Shown here piece after piece: positions 17,911 to 28,716 of a stretch of 64,000 bases of DNA (position 1 is the first letter of the stretch; the number at the start of each line of letters is the position of its first letter). This DNA comes from Inquilinus limosus DSM 16000 (GTDB lineage: Bacteria; Pseudomonadota; Alphaproteobacteria; DSM-16000; Inquilinaceae). The notes under the pieces were generated by a model. The model ran no database searches, was not told the DNA's origin, and was given only the letters and a program-made list of their open reading frames with translations. The DNA lies in the NCBI RefSeq assembly GCF_000423185.1, contig NZ_AUHM01000039.1:1-64000 (forward strand), given 5' to 3'. Position numbers and translations under genes: made by a program.

Positions 17911-20900
17911 ATGAGCCTGTCCATCGCCCAGCGTCTGCATCGCCTGGACGCCCGCATCGCCGAGATCCTGTGCTGGCGCGAGCGGGGGAGCGAGCCGATC
18001 GAGCCATGGCGCTGCGACGGCCGACGCCTGTCGCTCGGCGATCCCTGGCCGCACAAGGAAGGGGTCCTGGCCTTCGCCGCCGAGGCCGAGGTGCCGCCCG
18101 ACTGGCCGCTGGAGGAGACCCGGCTTCATCTCGATGTCGGCGGCGAAAGCCTGCTGACCCTGGGGGAGGAGGGCGCCGGGACCACCCGCTTCGGCCTCGA
18201 CCCGAATCATCGGGAATTCCCGCTGCGCGCCCGCCGGATCCGGATCGAGACCGAGAGCGTGCCGCGCCTGCCCTTCGGCCAGCCGGTGCCCCATCCCCGG
18301 CTGAACGAGGCCCGGCTGGTCTGGATCGACCCGGTGGTGCACCGGCTGGCCCTGCTGCTGCGCCAGGTGTGGGAGACGGCGCTGGCGCTGGAGGAGCACG
18401 AGGCGGTGCCGCATCTGCTGGCGGCGGCCGAGGCGGCGTTGCGGTCGCTCGACTGGCCGTCGGCCACCGGCGCCTATCTCGCCCGCACTGCGCTGCTGCC
18501 GCAGCAGCAGGCGATCTGGCAACTGCCCGAGCTCGACCGCCGGCCGCCGGCGCTGGGCGAGGCGGAGCGGGCGGCCGCCGCCGCGGCGCATGACGGGCTG
18601 GTGGCGGCGCTGCGGTCCTTGCGCGAGCGCTTCCCGCCGCAGGGCCGGCTCGCCATCACCGGCCACGCTCATATCGACCTGGCCTGGCTGTGGCCCTATG
18701 CCGAGACCCGGCGCAAGGCCCGGCGCACCTTCCACACCGCGCTGCGGCTGATGGAGCGGTTCCCCGGCTTCATCTTCAACCAGTCGACCGCCGCCTACTA
18801 TGACCAAGTCGAGGCCGACGACCCGGATCTCTTCACTGAAATCCGCGAGCGGGCGGCGGAGGGGCGCTGGGAGACGATCGGCGGGATGTGGGTCGAGCCC
18901 GACACCAACATGCCGACCGGCGAGAGCCTGGTGCGCCAGATCCTGTACGGCCAGCGCTATTTCGAGCGCACCTTCGGCCGCCGCCACACCGTGTGCTGGC
19001 TGCCCGACTGCTTCGGTTTCTCGCCGGCCCTGCCGCAGCTGCTGCGCCAGGGCGGCATGGGCAGCTTCTTCACCATCAAGGTGAACTGGTCGGAGACCAA
19101 CCGCTTTCCCCACGACCTGTTCCAGTGGGAAGGCCTCGACGGCAGCCGCGTCCTGGCCCACACCTTCGATAATCCGATCCAGGGCTACAACGGCACCATC
19201 CGGGCCGACTGCCTGCTGCCGACCTGGCGCAACTTCCGCGGCAAGACGGTGCATGACGAAAGCCTGCTCGCCGTCGGCTTCGGCGACGGCGGCGGCGGGG
19301 TGACGCCGGAGATGCTGGAGCGCCAGGCCCAGCTCGCCGATTTTCCGGCGCTGCCGGAGCTGCGGCCGGCGCGGGTGGAGGAGTTCTTCGGCCGCATCCG
19401 CGAGCGCGTGGCGGTGGAGGAGCTGCCGGTCTGGCTCGGCGAGATCTATCTCGAGCTGCACCGCGGCACCCTGACCAGCCAGGGCCGCACCAAGCGCCTG
19501 AACCGGCAGGCGGAACGGGCTCTGATCGCGGCCGAGGTATCGGGCAGCCTGTCGGCGCTGCTCGGCGGCCGCCGCTTCGACGGGCTGGAGCCGGCCTGGC
19601 GCATGCTGCTGAAGAACCAGTTCCACGACATCCTGCCCGGCTCCAGCATCCGCGAGGTCTATGAGGATGCGGAGCGCGAGCTGGCGGCGGCCCGCGACGC
19701 CGGCCTCGACCGCCAGGCGGAAGCGATGGCGGCGATCGCCGCCGCCCTGCCGGCGGGCGGCACCGCCGATGCGCTGGTGGTGGTGAACCCCGACCTGTCG
19801 CCGCGCCCGCTGCGGCTGGAGCTGGAGGGCGAGGCCGTCGCTCCCGACCTGACGGTGCCGCCGCTCGGCGTCGTCGTGCTCGACCGCGCGGCGCTGCAGC
19901 CGGCGCCCGGGCTGTCGGCGGGGGAGTCGACCACGGGCAGCCATCTCGAGAACCGCTTTCTGCGGGTGGAGATCGGCGCCGACGGCACGATCACTCGCCT
20001 GCTGCACAAGCCGACCGGACGCGACGCGCTGGCCGGGCGCGGCAACCAGCTCTGGCTCTATCCCGCCGACAAGCCGCGAAGCTGGGATGCCTGGGACGTG
20101 GAGGCCGACTATCACCGCGAGGGCTTCGAGCTGACCGAACTGGAGGAGTCGGAGCTGGTCGAGGGCGGGCCGCACCGGGCGGCGCTGCGGCTGGTCCGCC
20201 GGTTCCGCGACTCCACCATCACCCAGACCCTGACGCTGTGGGCGAACTCGCCGCGGTTCGACATCCACACCCGGCTCGACTGGCACGACCGGCGGGTGCT
20301 GCTGCGCGCCCTGGTGCCGGTCGCGGTGCGGGCGGAGACGGCCAGCTTCGAATGCGCCTTCGGCGTCGTGCGGCGGCCGACCCACCGCAACACCTCCTGG
20401 GACCAGGCGAAGTTCGAGGTGCCGGGCCACCGCTTCGCCGACCTGTCGGAGCCGGGCTTCGGCGTCGCCCTGCTGAATGACGGGAAATATGGCCACAGCG
20501 CGCTCGACAACGTGCTGGGCCTCAGCCTCGTCCGCGCGCCGATCTACCCCGACCCGCTGGCCGATGAGGGCGTGCAGGACTTCACCTATGCGATCCTGCC
20601 GCATGAAGGCGACTGGCATGAGGGCGGGGTGCGCGAGGCGGCGGAGGATCTGAACCAGAAGCTGCTGGCGCTGCCGGCCCGCAACCTCGCGGTCGGCCTG
20701 CACACGCCCCTGATGGTCTCCGGCATCAAGGCCGGGCTCGCCGCGCTGAAGCCGGCGGAGGAGGGCGACGGCCTGGTGCTGCGCCTCTACGAGCCGGCCG
20801 GGGCGCGCGGGCCGCTGTCGATCACCGTTCCGGATGGTTGGCGCCTGGGCGAGCCGGTGTCGTTGCTGGAGGAGTCGGCGCCGCGCCACCGGCCGCACGA

Positions 20901-20949
20901 CCTCGAGCCGTTCGAGCTACGCAGCTGGCGGCTGCGGCCGGAGCGCTGA
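17911..20949 (+). CDS. Alpha-mannosidase, glycoside hydrolase family 38
   Basis: This removes alpha-linked mannose from oligosaccharides. The 1012-residue protein has no signal peptide and so should act in the cytoplasm. The GH38 catalytic domain starts with GHAHIDLAWLWPYAETRRKA near residue 249, containing zinc ligands His and Asp. The nucleophile Asp is about residue 366 in CWLPDCFGFSPALPQ. Another zinc-site histidine is in LKNQFHDILPGSSIREVYED. A long beta-rich C-terminal domain completes the family layout. The start at 17911 has GGAGAG upstream. Its position beside a mannose polymer locus suggests recycling of mannan fragments; this is inference. Confidence 0.93.
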   Translation: MSLSIAQRLHRLDARIAEILCWRERGSEPIEPWRCDGRRLSLGDPWPHKEGVLAFAAEAEVPPDWPLEETRLHLDVGGESLLTLGEEGAGTTRFGLDPNHREFPLRARRIRIETESVPRLPFGQPVPHPRLNEARLVWIDPVVHRLALLLRQVWETALALEEHEAVPHLLAAAEAALRSLDWPSATGAYLARTALLPQQQAIWQLPELDRRPPALGEAERAAAAAAHDGLVAALRSLRERFPPQGRLAITGHAHIDLAWLWPYAETRRKARRTFHTALRLMERFPGFIFNQSTAAYYDQVEADDPDLFTEIRERAAEGRWETIGGMWVEPDTNMPTGESLVRQILYGQRYFERTFGRRHTVCWLPDCFGFSPALPQLLRQGGMGSFFTIKVNWSETNRFPHDLFQWEGLDGSRVLAHTFDNPIQGYNGTIRADCLLPTWRNFRGKTVHDESLLAVGFGDGGGGVTPEMLERQAQLADFPALPELRPARVEEFFGRIRERVAVEELPVWLGEIYLELHRGTLTSQGRTKRLNRQAERALIAAEVSGSLSALLGGRRFDGLEPAWRMLLKNQFHDILPGSSIREVYEDAERELAAARDAGLDRQAEAMAAIAAALPAGGTADALVVVNPDLSPRPLRLELEGEAVAPDLTVPPLGVVVLDRAALQPAPGLSAGESTTGSHLENRFLRVEIGADGTITRLLHKPTGRDALAGRGNQLWLYPADKPRSWDAWDVEADYHREGFELTELEESELVEGGPHRAALRLVRRFRDSTITQTLTLWANSPRFDIHTRLDWHDRRVLLRALVPVAVRAETASFECAFGVVRRPTHRNTSWDQAKFEVPGHRFADLSEPGFGVALLNDGKYGHSALDNVLGLSLVRAPIYPDPLADEGVQDFTYAILPHEGDWHEGGVREAAEDLNQKLLALPARNLAVGLHTPLMVSGIKAGLAALKPAEEGDGLVLRLYEPAGARGPLSITVPDGWRLGEPVSLLEESAPRHRPHDLEPFELRSWRLRPER

Positions 20950-21097
20950 TCAGCCGGACAGCATGTGGCCCGGCCCGGAATTCAGTGGCTTGGGGGAGAG
21001 ACCGGGCCGGGCATGGTGCCGGCTGTTGACCGACGGCACCGGCCGCCACCCCGCCAGACCGGGATCGGCCTGTCCATTTACGGATCGGCAAGGCGGT

Positions 21098-21280
21098 TCA
21101 GCGCCGCTCCTTCACCTTCTCCACCGACCGGCGGTCCTCTCCCGCGCCGGCGGTGCCGGGGTTGAAGGAGGGCGGATCGCTCGCGTCCATGCTCTCGGCC
21201 GAGGCCTCGTCGACCTTCCGGCTGGCCGCCTTCCGGTCCTTCTCCGGCCGCGTTTCGGTGGGTTTGCGGGGCGTCGTCAT
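21098..21280 (-). CDS. Small conserved hydrophilic protein
   Basis: This 60-residue, highly charged protein has no membrane segment. The segment ESMDASDPPSFNPGTAG resembles a small family of uncharacterised proteobacterial proteins with the motif MDASDPP. A strong GGAGGAGG ribosome-binding site precedes the ATG at 21280, and the reading frame continues upstream only without one. It stands alone between the alpha-mannosidase and the peptidase gene. No function is known to me; most of the sequence is probably disordered. Confidence 0.7.
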   Translation of the reverse strand: MTTPRKPTETRPEKDRKAASRKVDEASAESMDASDPPSFNPGTAGAGEDRRSVEKVKERR

Positions 21281-21594
21281 GCCGGCCTCCTCCTGGGCGT
21301 CTCGGCAACGCAACGGCAGTGGACGCATTGCGGTTCCGTCGGCGGGAAGGTTCGCAAATAGGGGGGCCGGCAACCCTGGAACGGCGCCCCCCTTCGTTCC
21401 AAGCTGACCCCAGGTGCCCTCCCTCCATGACGGCGCCCTGGCCCGGCCCGAGGCTCCCCCCACCACGCTTCGGGCCGGGCTTCCTCCTCCGGCATCGCTT
21501 CCGAAGGGTCGACGGCGTCCCGCCGCCGTGCTGTTCTTCGCTTCGAGTCGGCCGGCTGCATCACCGGCCGGTGGCCGAATCTGGACGGAAGACG
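21281..21594. other. Intergenic region, no feature seen
   Basis: This 314-base gap lies between the small minus-strand protein gene and the M20 peptidase gene. It must hold promoters for both, but no convincing boxes, palindromes or genes stand out. The in-frame extension of the peptidase frame to 21319 is arginine- and proline-rich and unlike the family. Confidence 0.4.
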
Positions 21595-22977
21595 ATGAGC
21601 GCGGTCGAAACCCTGCTGCTGGACCGGTTCGAGCGGCATGTCGAAGAGCTGAAGCAATACTGCTCGATCCCGAGCGTCAGCACCGATCCCGCCTATGCGC
21701 CGGAGGTGCAGCGGGCGGCCCGCTTCGTCGCCGACCGCATGGCCCGGGCGGGGCTGGAGCGGGTCGAGATCCTGCCGACCGGCGGCCATCCGGCGGTGGT
21801 GGCGGAATGGTGCCGCGCCCCGGGCGCGCCGACCGTGCTGGTTTACGGCCATTACGACGTGCAGCCGCCCGACCCGGTCGAGCTGTGGACCTCGCCGCCC
21901 TTTGCGCCCGAGATCCGCGACGGCCGCCTCTATGCTCGCGGCGCTTCGGACGACAAGGGGCCGTCGCTGATCCCGATCCTGGTGGCCGAGGCCTTCCTGG
22001 AGCGCGAGGGCCGGCTGCCGGTGAACCTGAAGTTCCTCTACGAGGGCGAGGAGGAATGCGGCAGCGTCCATCTCGAGGCGCTGGTCACGGCCGAGAAGAA
22101 GCGGCTGGCCGCCGATGTGGTGCTGTCGGCCGACGGGGCGATGTGGCGGCCCGACCTGCCGACCGTCACCGTCGCCAGCCGCGGCATGCTGGCGCTCGAG
22201 CTGGAGCTGCACGGCGCCGCCAAGGACCTGCATTCCGGCCGCCACGGCGGCAGCGCGCCCAACCCGCTGCCGGCCCTGGCCCGTCTCCTGGCGACGCTGC
22301 ACGACGAGGCCGGCGAGGTCGCGGTCGAAGGATTCCATGACGGCATCACCCCGCCGGACCCGAAGCTGATCGAGGCCATTCAGGCCTCCGGCTTCGACCC
22401 GCAGGGCTATTTCGCCGCGATCGGCGCCGCGGCGCCGCAGCCGATGCCCTCGGCGGAGGATCTCCTGGTCCGGCAATGGCTGAAGCCGACGCTGGAGCTG
22501 AACGGCATCACCGGCGGCTATGGCGGGCCCGGCACCAAGACGGTGATCCCGGCCAAGGCGGGCGCCAAGATCTCCTGCCGCCTGGTCGCCGGCCAGGACC
22601 CGGAGCGGGTCTTCGCCGCGATCGAGGCGCATCTGCGGCGGTACGCCCCGGCCGGCTACGGGCTGGAGATCCGGCGCCACGGCCCGGGCTCCCCGGCCTT
22701 CGCCCTGCCGGCCGACCAGCCGGTGCTGGCGCTGACCGAGGCGGTGCTGGGCGAGCTGTTCGGCCAGCCGCCGCTGCGCGTGGCGATGGGGGCGACGATC
22801 CCGATCGGCACCGTCTTCCGCCAGATCCTCGGCATCGAGACGGTGTTCTTCGGCTTCGCGACCGCCGACGAGGACTACCACTCGCCGAACGAGTTCTTCC
22901 GGCTGGAGCGGTTCCGCGACGGCATGCTCGGCTGGGCCCGGCTGCTGCCTCGCCTGGCCGGCCACAGCCCCGGCTGA
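21595..22977 (+). CDS. M20-family metallopeptidase (dipeptidase / DapE-ArgE-CPG2 type)
   Basis: This two-metal cytoplasmic peptidase hydrolyses dipeptides or N-acyl amino acids. The length from 21595 is 460 residues. Metal and catalytic motifs are VYGHYDVQPPD (His86, catalytic Asp88), ARGASDDKGPS (bridging Asp near residue 119), EGEEECGS (catalytic Glu and ligand near residues 152-154), a dimerisation-domain histidine in KDLHSGRHGG and the last ligand in DEDYHSPNEF. The frame extends upstream to 21319, but the family starts at MSAVETLLLDRFERH. GGACGGAAG precedes that ATG. Substrate specificity cannot be predicted. Confidence 0.9.
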   Translation: MSAVETLLLDRFERHVEELKQYCSIPSVSTDPAYAPEVQRAARFVADRMARAGLERVEILPTGGHPAVVAEWCRAPGAPTVLVYGHYDVQPPDPVELWTSPPFAPEIRDGRLYARGASDDKGPSLIPILVAEAFLEREGRLPVNLKFLYEGEEECGSVHLEALVTAEKKRLAADVVLSADGAMWRPDLPTVTVASRGMLALELELHGAAKDLHSGRHGGSAPNPLPALARLLATLHDEAGEVAVEGFHDGITPPDPKLIEAIQASGFDPQGYFAAIGAAAPQPMPSAEDLLVRQWLKPTLELNGITGGYGGPGTKTVIPAKAGAKISCRLVAGQDPERVFAAIEAHLRRYAPAGYGLEIRRHGPGSPAFALPADQPVLALTEAVLGELFGQPPLRVAMGATIPIGTVFRQILGIETVFFGFATADEDYHSPNEFFRLERFRDGMLGWARLLPRLAGHSPG

Positions 22978-22993
22978 GACCCGGCCTGGGACG

Positions 22994-23761
22994 TCAGCCG
23001 TTCCACGGTTGCGGCAGCACGTTGATGCCCGGCTCACGCCGCCCGAAGCAGAGCATGCCGGTGTTGTCGGTGTGGTTGAACAACGTGCAGCCGAACCGGC
23101 CGATGTCGTTCCGCATCATCAGCGCGCCGACCGTGGCCAGATCATACTTGTTCATCTCCATGATCGGTTCGTTCCACGGGCGCCGGCGGGAGACGTTGTA
23201 GGCCCAGTGCAGCGGCGGGATGCGATAGCGGAACCAGTTGAGGCGCCGCCGCCGGTCCCGCAGGTCCCCGACCGTGAAGTGGATCGCGAACGAACCGCCC
23301 GGCCGCAACAGCTTCAGCAGCTTGTCGATGATCGCATAACCCTGCCTGGGCCGGATGTGCTGCAGGACGACGAAGGTGTTGACGAAGTCGAAGCTGCCAC
23401 GCTCGCCCCCGAGCTCGTCCAGCGTCGAGGCCAGGCGGAGATTGGTCGCCGCGACGTTCGCGCGGGCGAGGGCGAGCTGATCGTGCGAGACGTCCACCCC
23501 GACCACGCTGTCGAAGCGGTCGACCATCTGGGCCAGCAGGCGCCCGGCGCCGCATCCGAAGTCGAGCGCCTTCTTCCGGTCGAACGGCTCGGCATCGTAG
23601 CGGGTCAACTGCTCGAAAACATGATCCATGTGGATTTGGCCGGTCTCGAAGAACCGGCTGCGCCACCGGCTCTCGAACTCCGACGTCTCGATTCCGACGA
23701 TCCCGTAATAGGGATTCTCTCTGCCCCATCGCTGCCACTGACGATCGGTCGCTGACGGCAT
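22994..23761 (-). CDS. Class I SAM-dependent methyltransferase
   Basis: This 255-residue protein has the methyltransferase motif I ALDFGCGAGRLLAQM with GVDVSHDQLALAR as motif II, and FVVLQHIRPRQGYAIIDKLL followed by LRPGGSFAIHF, typical of methyltransferase domains 11/25. The ATG at 23761 (MPSATDRQWQRWGRENPYYG) has GGGGAG six bases upstream and is preferred over 23830. It is convergent with the M20 peptidase gene and has no metabolic neighbour that hints at a substrate. Small-molecule methylation is likely but unproven. Confidence 0.85.
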   Translation of the reverse strand: MPSATDRQWQRWGRENPYYGIVGIETSEFESRWRSRFFETGQIHMDHVFEQLTRYDAEPFDRKKALDFGCGAGRLLAQMVDRFDSVVGVDVSHDQLALARANVAATNLRLASTLDELGGERGSFDFVNTFVVLQHIRPRQGYAIIDKLLKLLRPGGSFAIHFTVGDLRDRRRRLNWFRYRIPPLHWAYNVSRRRPWNEPIMEMNKYDLATVGALMMRNDIGRFGCTLFNHTDNTGMLCFGRREPGINVLPQPWNG

Positions 23762-23894
23762 AAGCCGCTCCCCGGAAATAGCTTTGACTATCGGAGCATG
23801 ATCGTCGGCGGGGGCGCCGGAGGGTGTCAACCACCCGTGTTCCGCAGCATTCGCTCACGAGGAGCGAGCGGATACAAACGAAGAAGGCGGCGGC

Positions 23895-24668
<774 letters not shown>

Positions 24669-25853
24669 TCAGCCGGCGTCGATGGCCTCCATCGCCGCCG
24701 CCACGCCGCGACCGATATCGACCGCGTGGCCCAGCGTGCCCAGCGCTCCGCCGAGCGCGCTGATCGCCACCACGGCGTAGAGCGGCTGGGCGGTCGGTCC
24801 CATATGGCCGATGCGCACCAGCTTCCCCAGCGTCTCGCCGCGGCCGGAGGAGAAGGCGACGCCGTAGCGCTCCCGCGCCGTCCGGCGCAGAGCCTCGTCG
24901 GCCACGCCGTCCGGCACCCGCACAGCCGTGGTGGTGGGGGAGGCGATGGCCTCGCGCGCCGGCCACAGCGCCAGCCCCATCGCCTGCAGCCCGGCCCGGC
25001 AGGCGCGGGCGGTCAGCGCATGGCGAGCCCACACCGCCTCAGGCCCTTCCGCCAAGTACTGGTCCAGCGCGGCGTCCAGGCCGTTGACCTCGGCGACCGA
25101 GGGGGTGAAGGGGAAGGGCTGGTCCCGTTTCCACGCGTGCTCCCAGTCCAGGAGGCTCAGCATCGAGGCGCGGGGCGCGTCGGGATTGGCCTTCATCTTG
25201 GCCCAGGCGCGGTCGGAGACGCCGAGCAGGCTCAGTCCCGGCGCGCCGCCCAGGCACTTGTTCGGGCCGGTGACGAAGATGTCGGCGCAGCAGGCCTCGG
25301 GATGCACGTCCATGCCGCCGAAGGACGACACCGCGTCGACGATCAGCCAGGTGCCGTGCTCCCGCACGATCCGGCCGATCGCCTCGACCGGGTTGATCGT
25401 GCCGGACGGCGTGTCGTGGTGGCAGACCGACACGATGCGGATCTCGGGCCGTGCCTGCAGCATGCGGGCGACGGCGTCCGGGTCGATCGCCTCGTTGTAC
25501 GGCACCTCGATCTCGACCAGCTCCGCGCAGTATCGTTTGGCCCAGAAGCCGAAGCCCTTGCCGTAGACGCCGGAGGCGAGATTCAGCACGACGTCCTCGC
25601 GGGCGATCAGCGAGGCGGCCGCGGCCTCCAGCCCCAGCACCGGCTCGCCGTGCAGGATCACCGGCGGGGTCGACAGGCGCATCGCCGTCCGCGCCTTGTC
25701 GGTGACCTGCTCGTAGAAGGCCTGGAAGAACGGGTCGAAGTCGTAGTGGATGGTGCGCGACAGCCCGCGCAGCACCGCCGGATAGGCGTCGACCGGTCCG
25801 GAGGTGAGGGTGAAGGCAGGTTCGCGGATCGTCGGGTCGGGCATGGCCGTCAC
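24669..25853 (-). CDS. Pyridoxamine-pyruvate aminotransferase
   Basis: This enzyme converts pyridoxamine plus pyruvate to pyridoxal plus L-alanine without a bound cofactor, using pyridoxal itself at the active-site lysine. The 394-residue fold-type I aminotransferase is very close to the M. loti enzyme as I recall it. It keeps Lys199 (VTGPNKCLGG), Asp173, Glu70 (ILHGEPVLG), Arg338 and Arg347 (SSGRGETLGKLVRIGHMG). All of these are shifted by two relative to the residues I remember for the M. loti protein (68, 197, 336, 345). It differs from ordinary alanine-glyoxylate aminotransferases by these residues. It sits one base after the lactonase stop, between lactonase and dehydrogenase, within operon A. 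Confidence 0.87.
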   Translation of the reverse strand: MTAMPDPTIREPAFTLTSGPVDAYPAVLRGLSRTIHYDFDPFFQAFYEQVTDKARTAMRLSTPPVILHGEPVLGLEAAAASLIAREDVVLNLASGVYGKGFGFWAKRYCAELVEIEVPYNEAIDPDAVARMLQARPEIRIVSVCHHDTPSGTINPVEAIGRIVREHGTWLIVDAVSSFGGMDVHPEACCADIFVTGPNKCLGGAPGLSLLGVSDRAWAKMKANPDAPRASMLSLLDWEHAWKRDQPFPFTPSVAEVNGLDAALDQYLAEGPEAVWARHALTARACRAGLQAMGLALWPAREAIASPTTTAVRVPDGVADEALRRTARERYGVAFSSGRGETLGKLVRIGHMGPTAQPLYAVVAISALGGALGTLGHAVDIGRGVAAAMEAIDAG

Positions 25854-25854
25854 C

Positions 25855-27619
<1,765 letters not shown>

Positions 27620-27621
27620 GC

Positions 27622-28716
27622 TCAGGCCCCCCTCCGTTCGCGGCGCCGGTGGTCGACATATTCGACCAGCGCCAGGACGATCAGCAGGATCGCCATCACC
27701 ACCAGGGTGAAGAAATGCGGCACGCCCAGCCGCCGCGCCGCGCTCTCGCCGCCGATCGACAGCACCGAGAACAGGAAGACGAAGGCGATGCTGGCGAAGC
27801 CGTTGAACCGGGCCAGGAACACCAGCGGGATCACCGCCAGGCCGTAGGCCGGGTTCCAGTCGGCGCGGACATTGCCCTGCACGCCGATGATGTCGACCGC
27901 GCCCGCCATGGCCGCGAGCCCGGCCGAGATGGCGAAGACGGCGACGGTCAGCCGCGGCACCGGCAGCCCGGCATGGATTGCGGCGCGGGCATTGGCGCCG
28001 ACCACCCGCAGCTTCAGCCCGAAGGCGGTGCGGGTCATCATCAGATGGACCAGGACCACGGCGACGAGGCCGAGTACGAGGCCGCCGCTGATGGTGGTGC
28101 CGAACAGCCGCGGCAGCCGGTCGTCCACCGGCAGGGTTCGGGTCTGCGGCACGGTCGTCGCCGGGTCGCGGAAGGCCAGCTTCACCAGCACATTGGCGAA
28201 GGAGGTGCCGAGGAAGGTCATCATCAGCGTGGTGATGATCTCGTTCACCCCCTGATAGGCGCGCAGCAGCGCCGGCAGCAGCGACCAGGCGGCGCCGACC
28301 GCCGCGGCCAGGACCAGGCACAGCGGCAGCGCGATCCAGCCCGGCAGCGCCGCTGCCAGAGGCGGCCCGGCCGCGGCGACGATCACCGCGGCCAGCAGGA
28401 ACTGGCCGTCGGTGCCGAGATTCCAGATGCCGGCCCGGAAGGCGACGATCAGCCCGGCGGCGAGGAGCAGCAGCGGCGCCATCCGCGACAGCGACGCCTG
28501 CAGCCCGAGCCAGGACAGGAGGCCGCGCTGCAGCACCAGCCCGTAATAGGCCAGCGGGTCGGCGCCCAGCGCCAGGAGCACGCCGCCTGACAGCAGCAGG
28601 GCGGCCAGGATCGGGCCCAGCGTCACCAGAGCCCAGTGCAGGGCGATGCCGGCCGCGCCGGGCGATGCCGGCGGCTTCTGCACGGGGGCCGTGCCGTTCA
28701 CCGTGTCGACCGTCAT
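27622..28716 (-). CDS. BMP-type ABC transporter permease (NupP-like)
   Basis: This 364-residue inner-membrane permease pairs with the product of the next gene. It has an N-terminal helix (ILAALLLSGGVLLALG), the family block FRAGIWNLGTDGQFLLAAVI, NEIITTLMMTFLGTSFANVL and FALGLKLR-type coupling sequence (TAFGLKLRVVGANARAA). The gene starts at 28716, overlapping the ATPase gene end at 28713 by four bases, and ends two bases before the second permease. This tight spacing shows translational coupling across the transporter genes of operon A. Confidence 0.9.
   Translation of the reverse strand: MTVDTVNGTAPVQKPPASPGAAGIALHWALVTLGPILAALLLSGGVLLALGADPLAYYGLVLQRGLLSWLGLQASLSRMAPLLLLAAGLIVAFRAGIWNLGTDGQFLLAAVIVAAAGPPLAAALPGWIALPLCLVLAAAVGAAWSLLPALLRAYQGVNEIITTLMMTFLGTSFANVLVKLAFRDPATTVPQTRTLPVDDRLPRLFGTTISGGLVLGLVAVVLVHLMMTRTAFGLKLRVVGANARAAIHAGLPVPRLTVAVFAISAGLAAMAGAVDIIGVQGNVRADWNPAYGLAVIPLVFLARFNGFASIAFVFLFSVLSIGGESAARRLGVPHFFTLVVMAILLIVLALVEYVDHRRRERRGA

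Noticed and set aside
17662-20898. 1078-codon open frame on the minus strand opposite the alpha-mannosidase gene
   Set aside because: This is an antisense shadow of a clear GH38 gene; the low-complexity Arg/Gln/Pro composition has no relatives I recognise.
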